Of a DNA stretch of 42,796 bases, positions 1 to 9,863 are shown piece by piece (positions within the stretch are counted from its first letter, which is position 1; each line of letters begins with the position of its first letter). A model generated the notes under the pieces. It worked only from the letters and a program-made list of their open reading frames with translations. It was not told the origin of the DNA and searched no databases. The DNA comes from Nostocoides jenkinsii Ben 74 (GTDB lineage Bacteria > Actinomycetota > Actinomycetes > Actinomycetales > Dermatophilaceae): assembly GCF_001046875.1 (NCBI RefSeq), contig NZ_HF571038.1, positions 2,333,681 through 2,376,476 on the forward strand, in the 5' to 3' direction. Position numbers and translations under genes: made by a program.

Positions 1-26
1 ACCTTGCAAGGTGTCCACAGTTGACT

Positions 27-46
27 AACTGCTGCTAGCAGCAGTT
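27..46 (-). terminator. Palindromic hairpin after the fabG-like gene
   Basis: A perfect 20-base palindrome (aactgctgct / agcagcagtt) lies about 17 bases past the stop codon of the minus-strand reductase gene. It can fold as an 8-bp stem with a 4-base loop, a plausible transcription end. There is no clear T-tract, which is common for actinobacterial terminators. A second perfect palindrome (accttgcaaggt) occupies bases 1-12 and may belong to the neighbour outside the window. Confidence 0.45.
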
Positions 47-63
47 CGGAGGGGCGGCCGGGG

Positions 64-820
64 TCAGTCGAGGGGGCCGCCGGCCACGTAGATCACCTGG
101 CCGGAGACGAAACCGGCCTCGGGCGAGCACAGGAACGAGATCATCGCGGCGATGTCGTCCGGCTGGCCGACGCGCTGGACGGGGATCTGCTTGGCTGCGG
201 CAGTCAGGAAGTCCTCGAACGGCATACCCATGCGTTCTGCGGTCGCGGCGGTCATGTCGGTCTGGATGAACCCCGGCGCCACCGCGTTGGCGGTGACCCC
301 GAATCGGCCGAGTTCGATGGCCAGCGTCTTGGTGAACCCCTGCAGCCCCGCCTTCGCGGCCGAATAGTTGGCCTGCCCGCGGTTCCCCTGCGCCGACGAC
401 GACGACAGGTTCACGATGCGGCCGAACTTCTCTTGCGTCATGAACGCCTGGCAGGCCTTGGTCATCAAGAAGGCTCCGCGCAGGTGCACATTCATCACCG
501 CGTCCCAGTCGGACTCGGTCATCTTGAAGATCAGGTTGTCGCGGATGATCCCGGCGTTGTTGACCAGGACGACGGGCGCGCCCAGCTCGTCGGCGATGCG
601 GGTGATGGCGGCCTCGACCTGGGCGGCGTCGCTGACATCGCAGCCGACGGCGAGCGCGCGGCCCCCCGGCCGCCTCGATGGCCGAGACGGTGGCGCCGCA
701 GGCCGCTTCGTCGAGATCGACGACGGCCACGGCATACCCATCGCGGGAAAGGCGCTGCGCTGTGGCGGCGCCGATGCCGCGGGCGGCCCCCGTGACGATG
801 GCCACCTGGGACTTGTTCAT
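64..820 (-). pseudogene. fabG: 3-oxoacyl-ACP reductase FabG-like SDR, frameshifted
   Basis: Short-chain dehydrogenase/reductase of the FabG type, expected to reduce 3-oxoacyl-ACP or 3-oxoacyl-CoA with NADPH. The N-terminal frame (start at 820, preceded by AGGAG) gives the cofactor motif TGAARGIG; the rest is in another frame (64-741) with NNAG, the catalytic Ser region VNLSSSSAQ, YSAAK (Tyr-x3-Lys) and a family-typical C-terminus ending in GGPLD. The frames meet at a run of six C at 662-667. Removing one C restores a continuous protein of about 251 residues (AIEAAGGRALAVGCDVS), the usual family length. All catalytic motifs are intact on both sides, so a homopolymer sequencing error or a very recent mutation are both possible. 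Divergent from glgX, with 66 bases between them. The exact substrate is not shown by sequence. Confidence 0.85.
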
Positions 821-886
821 CTTTGTGCTCCTGCCGGTCTCGGATAGGTTGAAGGCGTTCGCCTGTCACCTTAGCGAGAGGTCTTC

Positions 887-3073
<2,187 letters not shown>

Positions 3074-4006
3074 GCCACGCTCGCGACCAACAAGCCGTCG
3101 CGGCTGTACATCCGGCCGATGCCGAGCCCGCGTCCGCCTTGGGCGGAGGGGGAGTCCTCGGCATACAAGAGCCAGTCATCGAGCCGCGCCTCGCGATGGA
3201 ACCACATGGCGTGATCGAGGCTCGCCACGCGCAGTCGGGGGTCGAGCCAACCCATGCCGTGGCGCCGGAGGACGCCCTCCAACAAGGTGTAGTCGGAGGC
3301 GAAGGTCAAGACCGCGGCGTGCAGCAGTGGGTCGTCGGGCAGCTGCCCGCGCGTGCGCATCCACACGTTTTGGCTGGCGGCGGCCGCCTCGACACTCTCG
3401 CGATACAGGTCGCCTTCGACGTGCCGCAACTCGATGAGCCGGCGCCGACGCCACCCCGCATCAAGGTGCTCCGGCTCCGGCGTCTCCTCCGGCTCGGGCA
3501 CGTGCGGCATCGGCGTCTGGTGATCGAGTCCTCCGGCCGGCTCCTGGAATGACGTCGACATGCCCAGGATGACTTGTCCGCGCTGCATCGCGTGAACTCG
3601 TCTGGTAGAGAAGGAATTTCCATCCCGCAGATCCTCGACCGCGAACTCGATCGGCAATTTGTCGTCACCCGGCCGAATGAAGTAGCCGTGCAGGCTGTGG
3701 ATCCGCCGCGTCGGGGCGACATCGGCAACGGTGCGACCCGCGGCCATCACGCACTGCGCGAGCACCTGGCCACCGAAAACGCGCTCTTGCGGCGTGCGTT
3801 GGCTCGGCCCGGTGAAAACACGCAACTCGCGCGTCCCGAGTGCCCGCTCGGCCTCGCCGCTCGCGTCACCCCCCTGCAGCGTCGCCGTGCCGATCTCCTC
3901 CAGATCGAGCAGGCGCAGCAGGGTCTCCATTGATTGCTCGGTGCCGTCGTCCACGCGACCACCTTAGGCGTCGCCTTGTCGTCCCATGCGGGTGTCCAAT
4001 AGACCC

Positions 4007-4453
4007 ATGCCCGTCAGTCAGTATGCCGTTGACGTCGCCCTTCGCTGGAGCGATATGGACGCCTATGGCCACGTCAATAACGTCCAGTTTCTGCGTCTCT
4101 TGGAGGATGCGCGCGTCGCCGCCTTAGCGGATTGGCTCGGCAATCACGACATGCTCGACAGCGGCATCGTGGTCAATCGCCACGAAATCGAGTACCTCGC
4201 GCCGCTCGTCTTCCGCCCCGCGCCCGTCCGAATTCGGTTGTGGCCCACAGCAATCACCGCGACGGGATTCGACGTTGCCTACGAGATGGTCGACCCACCG
4301 GAGGTCGGCACCGGTCTGTATGCCCGCGCCGAATCCGGGCTCGTCGCCTTCGACTTCGACACCGGGCGGCCGCGCCGGCTGAGCGCCGACGTCCGGGATC
4401 GATTGCGCGACCTCTCCGGGGAGACCGTGCGCTTCCGGTGGCGACGCCGATGA
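4007..4453 (+). CDS. Hotdog-fold acyl-CoA thioesterase (4HBT family)
   Basis: Single-hotdog 4-hydroxybenzoyl-CoA thioesterase-family protein of 148 residues. The motif RWSDMDAYGHVNNVQFLRLLED near the N-terminus is the family active-site block (Asp in SDMD, then GHVNN). It probably cleaves a small acyl-CoA; the substrate is unknown. An ATG at 3986 is also in frame and adds seven residues; neither start has a clear ribosome-binding site, so a nearly leaderless transcript is possible. The stop TGA overlaps the ATG of the next gene (ATGA), indicating translational coupling. Confidence 0.88.
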   Translation: MPVSQYAVDVALRWSDMDAYGHVNNVQFLRLLEDARVAALADWLGNHDMLDSGIVVNRHEIEYLAPLVFRPAPVRIRLWPTAITATGFDVAYEMVDPPEVGTGLYARAESGLVAFDFDTGRPRRLSADVRDRLRDLSGETVRFRWRRR

Positions 4454-5082
4454 GCGACCTCCTCCTCGCCGACGCCGCGAGCCTTGACGACCTTCGGACG
4501 TATGCTGCGCGTGCCCGCCGCCTCGACCCCGAGGCCGCCGTCCGGCTCCTGGCCGCCGGCCCCGTTCTGGCCGCCTATGTCGGCGTGCTGCCGGGTCGGG
4601 GCGTCACCGGCTCCGGGGCCACCCTCGGCCTGCGGGTGTTCGGCCTCGCCGAACCCACCGAGGTCGACGTCACGGTGCCTGCCGCTGCGATCCTCGATCG
4701 GCTCGCGCGGGACGGGAGCGACCCGGGGGAGGCGGGGCTCCCCATACCGCCGATGTCGGTGTTCGTGCCGTGGGCGGGGATCACCCCGCCCCGCTCCGGA
4801 TGGGACCCGTATGCCGCGTTCCCCGGCACCGACGTCATCGCGGCTGCCGAGGCGGGCATCGCCGAGGTGGGTGTGGCCGGCACCGGGCTCGCGGCGCAGG
4901 TGGAGGCGCTGCGCTCCCGGGTTTGGGCACAGCCGTTGGGTGAGTCGCCGGCTCCGGCGGGGCTGGCGTTCGCGGCATACGGCCTGGGTTTTGTGCACCC
5001 GCAGGAACAAGTGACCCTGCTGCGCGCGGGCCGGTGGTGGCGCCTGACCGCCCCCGGCGGCCACGCGCTCGCCCGGTCCTGA
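4450..5082 (+). CDS. Conserved-looking protein of unknown function
   Basis: I do not recognise a family for this 210-residue Ala/Gly-rich protein. It starts with ATG inside the ATGA overlap with the upstream thioesterase gene, so the two are translationally coupled. It is likely soluble and cytoplasmic: no signal peptide or transmembrane helix. It begins MSDLLLADAASLDDLRTYAA (helical), has a middle beta-rich part and ends with FVHPQEQVTLLRAGRWWRLT. Codon use (GC at third positions) matches neighbouring real genes. It may be a partner or regulator of the thioesterase, but that rests only on the overlap. A large palindrome follows 28 bases after the stop. Confidence 0.75.
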   Translation: MSDLLLADAASLDDLRTYAARARRLDPEAAVRLLAAGPVLAAYVGVLPGRGVTGSGATLGLRVFGLAEPTEVDVTVPAAAILDRLARDGSDPGEAGLPIPPMSVFVPWAGITPPRSGWDPYAAFPGTDVIAAAEAGIAEVGVAGTGLAAQVEALRSRVWAQPLGESPAPAGLAFAAYGLGFVHPQEQVTLLRAGRWWRLTAPGGHALARS

Positions 5083-5110
5083 CTCGCCGCACCCGACCTC
5101 CCCACCCCTG

Positions 5111-5179
5111 CCCTCCCGAACTTGAGCACGCCTTACGAGGCGATCTCAAGTGCGTAAGACGTGCTCAAGTTCGGGAGGG
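5111..5179. repeat. Intergenic nested palindrome, element A
   Basis: The arms 5111-5130 and 5160-5179 are perfect 20-base inverted repeats (ccctcccgaacttgagcacg and its complement). With one mismatch they extend seven more pairs to 5137/5153, leaving a 15-base loop. The inner 'ctcaagtgcg' also echoes the arm sequence, giving nested symmetry. It could terminate the upstream transcript, but its length and the shared core with the element at 20413-20507 suggest a dispersed palindromic repeat family. The next gene's in-frame GTG at 5161 lies inside the right arm and is an unlikely start. Confidence 0.8.
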
Positions 5180-5205
5180 GGCGGGCGGCGGCTAGGGTCG
5201 AGGCC

Positions 5206-6048
5206 ATGACGCGCGACCACGGTGCCGCTCTGCTCCCCGTCGACGACTGGCTGGCCGACCTGGCACGCGCGGCGGAGCGCGACGACGACCGCTGGCTAGC
5301 CGAGGCGCTGGTGCGGCGCGGTGGGGTGATCGGTTCGCACTGGCTCGGCGGCGAACTCACGCGGCAAACCAAGACCTCGGTGTCCGACTTCCTGACCCAG
5401 GCCGACGCCCAGGCGGAGGCCGACATCGCCGCCGCCATCCGCGCATTGCGCCCGGCCGACGGCATCCTCGGCGAGGAAGGCACCAGCACGACCGGCGCCA
5501 GCGGCCGGCGGTGGATCATCGATCCCATCGACGGCACCTACAACTACGCCTCCCGACTGGAGAGCTGGTGCAGCGCCGTCGCGCTGCAGGGACCGGGGGC
5601 GAACCTCATCGGCGCAATCCGTCAGGACAGCGTTGAGGGAACCTGGCTGGGGCACGTGACCGAAGATGGAGCTGCCGCCTGGCTCAACGGGTCCCGCCTG
5701 CCGCGGCTGGCCGACGTGCCGCTGGCGCAGCTATCCCTGGCGACCTACCTCCACCCCACCTATCTCGCCAATCCGGATGCGCTGCAACCGTGGTTAGCCG
5801 CCTGCGCGGGAAGCGCGACCCTGCGGATGAATGGGTCCGGCTCCTGCGACCTCGCCCGCGTGGCGACGGGCCGGCTCGGCGCCTTCCTGCAGCACTCGAC
5901 AGCCGAGTGGGACTGGTATCCGGGCGTTGCACTCGTGCTCGGGGCCGGCGGGGTGGCCGAGACGGTCGAGCACCGAGGCTTCCGCTGGCACGTCGCCGGC
6001 GGCGCCGGCGCCGTCGCTCAACTGATCGAGCGGCTGCGATCGGCCTGA
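5206..6048 (+). CDS. Inositol monophosphatase-family phosphatase
   Basis: Mg-dependent, Li-sensitive-type phosphatase of the IMPase/histidinol-phosphatase (HisN) family, 280 residues. Seen motifs: SDFLTQADAQAE (first metal motif), GILGEEG (metal-binding Glu), WIIDPIDGTYNY with DPIDGT at about 106-111, and a C-terminal SGSCDLARVATGR plus EWDWYPGVAL block. The usual second C-terminal motif WD-x-AAG is replaced by EWDWYPGVA, so fold and metal site are clear but the substrate (inositol phosphate, histidinol phosphate, fructose bisphosphate or PAP) is not. The ATG at 5206 is preferred because upstream in-frame codons lie in the palindrome; GGTCGAGG precedes it. Confidence 0.88.
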   Translation: MTRDHGAALLPVDDWLADLARAAERDDDRWLAEALVRRGGVIGSHWLGGELTRQTKTSVSDFLTQADAQAEADIAAAIRALRPADGILGEEGTSTTGASGRRWIIDPIDGTYNYASRLESWCSAVALQGPGANLIGAIRQDSVEGTWLGHVTEDGAAAWLNGSRLPRLADVPLAQLSLATYLHPTYLANPDALQPWLAACAGSATLRMNGSGSCDLARVATGRLGAFLQHSTAEWDWYPGVALVLGAGGVAETVEHRGFRWHVAGGAGAVAQLIERLRSA

Positions 6049-6094
6049 TACCGACTTGCGTCGGGGCGCCCCGGATGTGGTGGGATAGCCCGTC

Positions 6095-7804
6095 GTGAGC
6101 CTGTCCTTGACGCCCGTCCACGACCACGACGCCGACGACGCCGCCTGGTGGCGGCATGCGGTGATCTATCAGATCTATCCGCGCTCGTTCGCCGACGGGG
6201 ACGGCAATGGCATCGGTGATCTGCCCGGTGCCCGCGCGAAGCTGGGTTACCTCAAGGACCTCGGTGTCGACGCCGTGTGGTTCTCCCCGTTCTTCGTCTC
6301 ACCCCAGGCGGACGCGGGTTACGACGTAGCCGACTACCGCGACATCGACCCGCTGTTCGGCACCCTGGCGGACTTCGAGGGTCTGCTGCAGGATGCCGAG
6401 CAGCTGGGGCTGAAGATCATCGTCGACCTGGTGCCCAATCACTCCTCGGATGAGCACCCGTGGTTCCAGGCGGCCCTGGCCAGCCCGCCCGGCAGCCCCG
6501 AACGCGCGCGTTACATGTTCCGCGACGGCCATGGCGACGGTGGCTGGGAGCCGCCGAACAATTGGGAGTCCGTCTTCGGCGGTCCCGCCTGGACCCGCGT
6601 GACGGAGGCGGACGGCACGCCGGGGCAGTGGTATCTCCACCTCTTCGACACCAAGCAGCCAGACTTCAACTGGGACAACGCGGAGGTCCATCAAGAGTTC
6701 CTCGACATCCTCTCCTTCTGGGGCGAGCGTGGCGTTGCGGGCTTCCGCGTCGACGTCGCCGCCGGCCTGGTCAAGAAGCCCGGCCTGCCGGACTACGACG
6801 GCACCCACGACCAGATGAATGCCGATGCCGACGTCCAGCCCACGGCCAACGCGCCGATGTGGGACCAGGACGGGGTCCACGCCATTTTCGAGTCCTGGCG
6901 AGCCCTGCTGGACACGTATGGCGAGCCCGACCGCATCCTGTGTGCCGAGGCCTGGGTGCACCCCCCGGAGCGCGCGGCCCTGTACGTCCGCCCCACCGAG
7001 TTCCACCAAGCCTTCAACTTCTACTTCCTCGAATGTCCCTGGCGCGCAGCGGATTATCGACGCGTGATCACCGATTCCCTGCGCGTCTGCGACACCGTCG
7101 GGGCGCCGGCGACGTGGGTCCTGAGCAATCACGATGTCGTGCGGCACGCGACCCGGCTCGCCCTCCCGGTCGGCGAGCGCCGCCCCAATGGCATCTTCGC
7201 CACCGATCCCCAGCCTGACCTCGAGCTCGGACTGCGCCGGGCCCGGGCCGGGACGGCGATGATGCTCGGGCTCACCGGCTCGGCATACGTCTATCAGGGC
7301 GAAGAGCTCGGCCTGCCCGAGGCGACCGAACTGCCCGACGAACTCCGCGAGGACCCGGTCTATCTGCGCACCGGCAAGGAGCAGGCCGGCCGGGACGGCT
7401 GCCGGGTGCCGCTGCCGTGGGCGGCCGGGGAGCCGGGACTAGGCTTCGGGCCGACCGGCAAGACCTGGCTGCCGCAGCCCGACAGCTTTGCTCCGCTGGC
7501 CGCCGACGCCCAAGACGGCGTCGAGGGTTCGACGCTGGAGCTCTACCGAAGTCTGCTTCGGCTCCGGCATGAGCGGGAACTCGGCCTCGGCTCGCTCTCG
7601 TTCGTCGAGGACTACGCCGACCCCGACGTGCTGGCGTTCGTCAACACCGGTCGCAATGACGCCTACCCGACGCTGGTGGTCGTGAACTTCGGTGCCGAGC
7701 CCGTCGCCCTGCCGGCCGGCGCCGAGGTGCTGGTGGCCTCCGGACCCCTTGTGGACGAGGGTGTGCCGACGGACACCACCGTCTGGGCGGCCTTGTCGGA
7801 GTAG
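6095..7804 (+). CDS. aglA: Alpha-glucosidase, GH13
   Basis: Cytoplasmic GH13 exo-acting enzyme releasing glucose from alpha-1,4 oligosaccharides or maltose-like substrates; oligo-1,6-glucosidase or sucrose hydrolase activity cannot be excluded. The protein (569 residues) opens with WWRHAVIYQIYPRSFADGDGNGIGDL, diagnostic for this subgroup. Region I is DLVPNHSS, the nucleophile is Asp220 in GFRVDVA, the acid/base Glu285 is in CAEAW, and the transition-state Asp347 is in LSNHDVV. The C-terminal beta domain is complete. GTG start. The glycerophosphodiesterase gene follows after 3 bases and has its GGAG inside the last codons, so they are co-transcribed. Proximity to a glbO relative matches the mycobacterial aglA/glbO order. 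Confidence 0.92.
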   Translation: MSLSLTPVHDHDADDAAWWRHAVIYQIYPRSFADGDGNGIGDLPGARAKLGYLKDLGVDAVWFSPFFVSPQADAGYDVADYRDIDPLFGTLADFEGLLQDAEQLGLKIIVDLVPNHSSDEHPWFQAALASPPGSPERARYMFRDGHGDGGWEPPNNWESVFGGPAWTRVTEADGTPGQWYLHLFDTKQPDFNWDNAEVHQEFLDILSFWGERGVAGFRVDVAAGLVKKPGLPDYDGTHDQMNADADVQPTANAPMWDQDGVHAIFESWRALLDTYGEPDRILCAEAWVHPPERAALYVRPTEFHQAFNFYFLECPWRAADYRRVITDSLRVCDTVGAPATWVLSNHDVVRHATRLALPVGERRPNGIFATDPQPDLELGLRRARAGTAMMLGLTGSAYVYQGEELGLPEATELPDELREDPVYLRTGKEQAGRDGCRVPLPWAAGEPGLGFGPTGKTWLPQPDSFAPLAADAQDGVEGSTLELYRSLLRLRHERELGLGSLSFVEDYADPDVLAFVNTGRNDAYPTLVVVNFGAEPVALPAGAEVLVASGPLVDEGVPTDTTVWAALSE

Positions 7805-7807
7805 GTA

Positions 7808-8608
7808 ATGCGCGCCGCCGACCATCCGTATTTCGACAACGACGGGCCGATCGCGCTCGCGCATCGTGGCGGGTCTTTCTATGCGCCGAATATCGGCCGG
7901 GAGAACACGATCGCGGCCTTCGCGGAGGCCGTTTCCCTCGGCTATCGCTACCTCGAGACCGATGTCCATGCCACGGCCGACGGCCGCCTCGTCGCCTTCC
8001 ACGACGACCGCCTGGAGCGCGTCACCGACGGGCGGGGCGCGATTGCCTCCCTGCCGTATGCCGAGGTCGACCGCGCCCGCACCGTCGGCGGCGATGCGAT
8101 TCCCTTGCTGGACGATGTCCTCGACGCCTTCCCGGAGACGCGCTTCAACATCGACTGCAAGGCTCCCGGCGCCGTCGCCCCGCTCCTGGATGCCGTCGCG
8201 CGGCACAACGCCTATGACCGGGTGTGCTTGGCGTCCTTCTCAGCGAAACGGCTGACCCAGTTGCGCGCGGGCGGCGGGACCCGACTGGCCACCTCGGCCG
8301 GACCCCGGGGGGTCGTGGCGCTGCGTTTCACCCCGCATCTGGTCAGCCGGCTCCTGCACTCCGGCGCCCCGGTCCTGCAGATCCCCGTCACCCACGAACT
8401 GCGCGGGCGGGCGCTGCGCACGTTCACCGAAGGTCTGCTCGGCCGTGCCCACGCGCTCGGCAAGCAGGTCCACATCTGGACGATCGATGACCCGGCGGAG
8501 ATGCACCGGCTCCTCGATCTCGGCGTCGACGGGCTCGTCACCGACCGGATCGACGTGCTCGCCGACGTCCTCGCCGAGCGCGGGCACCCTCTCACGCCGC
8601 CGACGTGA
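7808..8608 (+). CDS. Glycerophosphodiester phosphodiesterase
   Basis: GDPD TIM-barrel enzyme cleaving glycerophosphodiesters to glycerol 3-phosphate and an alcohol. The catalytic block is complete: AHRGG with His19-Arg20, REN (Glu32-Asn33), ETDVHATADGRLVAFHDD with metal-binding Glu50/Asp52 and the second catalytic His65. The C-terminal VHIWTIDDPAEMHRLLDLGVDGLVTD is typical. 266 residues, no signal peptide, so it is a cytoplasmic form acting on recycled phospholipid head groups. The start ATG follows GGAGTAGGTA, where GGAG lies in the end of the alpha-glucosidase gene. It ends one base before the convergent globin locus. Confidence 0.93.
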   Translation: MRAADHPYFDNDGPIALAHRGGSFYAPNIGRENTIAAFAEAVSLGYRYLETDVHATADGRLVAFHDDRLERVTDGRGAIASLPYAEVDRARTVGGDAIPLLDDVLDAFPETRFNIDCKAPGAVAPLLDAVARHNAYDRVCLASFSAKRLTQLRAGGGTRLATSAGPRGVVALRFTPHLVSRLLHSGAPVLQIPVTHELRGRALRTFTEGLLGRAHALGKQVHIWTIDDPAEMHRLLDLGVDGLVTDRIDVLADVLAERGHPLTPPT

Positions 8609-8609
8609 G

Positions 8610-8955
8610 TCAGTCCAGCGTGTTGACCAGGGAGTATGCCGCGCGGGTCAGGTAGTCCCGCAGCATCGCGTCGTGCGCGGGGTCGAGGGCGAGGTCGTCG
8701 ACGGCGTCCATCATGTGCAGGAGCCAGCGATCGCGCATGTCGGGAGTCACGGCATACGGATGGTGGCGCAGGCGCAGCCGCGGATGTCCGCGCTCCTCGG
8801 AGTAGGTCGTGGGGCCACCCCAATACTGCTCAAGGAATAGTCGCAGCCGATCGGCGGCCGGCCCGAGATCCTCCCCCGGCATAGAAGCGCGCCACGAGCC
8901 GCTCGAAGGTCCGGTGGCCGCCGACGGCCTCGAAGAACGACATGGACTCGGTCAT
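8610..8955 (-). pseudogene. glbO: Group II truncated haemoglobin (trHbO), internally deleted
   Basis: The frame from ATG 8955 reads MTESMSFFEAVGGHRTFERLVARFYAG, which is the trHbO N-terminus through Tyr-B10. It then runs out of frame. The rest of the globin continues in another frame as PGEDLGPAADRLRLFLEQYW, GGPTTYSEERGHPRLRLRHH and on to YSLVNTLD*. Compared with the family (the M. tuberculosis GlbO pattern RFYA...VYPEDDL), about 12 residues and roughly 38 bases are missing at the junction near 8872-8882, and the frame is lost. That removes the B-C helix region next to haem. Its start overlaps the mscS stop (ATGA), so it ended a pepN-mscS-glbO operon. A product is unlikely unless the deletion is an assembly error. 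Confidence 0.85.
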
Positions 8956-9863
8956 CGGACACCTCCGGTCCCAGGGGGTATGGCGAGCGGAGACGGTCCG
9001 GAAATGCCCGCCTCGTCGAGGGCCGCCTTCCCACGGCGGCGCAACTCCCGCTGGACGCCGAACTCTTCTCCGGAAATGCATTTCGCCAGCATCCTCAGGG
9101 TGAGGGCATTGCCGGAGATGGATTCCACGCCCAGGACAGTCGGTGCCTCCAGCACCTTGTCCGACCAGGCCGGGTCGCCCGCGAAGGCGGCGGCGACGCG
9201 ATCGAGCGCGGTCAGGGCGGCCTCCACGTCGGCGTCATAGGAGACCGGCAGATCAACGAGGATCTGGGCCCACCCTTGGCTCTTGTTGCCGACCCGCAGG
9301 ATCTCGCCATTGCGCACGTGCCAGGTCACGCCATTCGCGTCGCGCAGCGTCGTGATCCGCAGCGAGACGTCCTCGACGGTGCCGACCACCTCGCCAACGT
9401 CGACGACATCGCCGACGCCGTACTGGTCCTCCATGATCATGAAGATCCCGGACAGGAAGTCCTTGACGAGGCTTTGCGCGCCGAAGCCGAGCGCGACCCC
9501 GCCGACACCGGCCGAGGCCAGCAGCGGCGCTAACGGGATGCCCACCAGCGACATCACCGTCAAGATGGCCACCCCCGCCACCACGAAGGTGATGATGCTG
9601 CGCAGCAGCGTGCCCAATGTCGACAGGCGTTGACGATGCCGCTCGACGTCCCAGCCGGCCGCATGCGCCAATACGCGCCCGGCTCGACCTTGCTTGTCGC
9701 GATCGCCTTGGCTGATGGCCAGGGCGATGGCTCGGCTCACCACGCGGTGCAGCACCCAGCGCAGGGCGACCGCCGCCACAATCGTGGCGACCACGCGGAT
9801 CGGCGCGTCGTTGAACCAGTCCCAGGCGTGATTCCAGTCCAGGGTGGCCAGGGCCGGGCTCAC
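8952..9863 (-). CDS. mscS: Mechanosensitive ion channel, MscS family
   Basis: Small-conductance mechanosensitive channel, 303 residues, releasing solutes upon osmotic downshift. Two or three N-terminal membrane helices are followed by the pore-lining helix VGGVALGFGAQSLVKDFLSG, the MscS signature rich in Gly/Ala, and a beta domain starting FMIMEDQYGVGDVVDVGEVVGTVEDVSLRITTLRD. The C-terminal alpha/beta vestibule is complete. A GTG at 9863 is chosen: its GTGA overlaps the pepN stop, and the reading MSPALATLDWNHAWDWF gives a normal N-terminus. The longer in-frame extension lies wholly within pepN and is not used. The stop overlaps the start of glbO. Confidence 0.92.
   Translation of the reverse strand: MSPALATLDWNHAWDWFNDAPIRVVATIVAAVALRWVLHRVVSRAIALAISQGDRDKQGRAGRVLAHAAGWDVERHRQRLSTLGTLLRSIITFVVAGVAILTVMSLVGIPLAPLLASAGVGGVALGFGAQSLVKDFLSGIFMIMEDQYGVGDVVDVGEVVGTVEDVSLRITTLRDANGVTWHVRNGEILRVGNKSQGWAQILVDLPVSYDADVEAALTALDRVAAAFAGDPAWSDKVLEAPTVLGVESISGNALTLRMLAKCISGEEFGVQRELRRRGKAALDEAGISGPSPLAIPPGTGGVR

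Noticed and set aside
5161-5205. Upstream GTG start of the IMPase gene
   Set aside because: It lies inside the right arm of the palindrome; the ATG at 5206 has a better leader.
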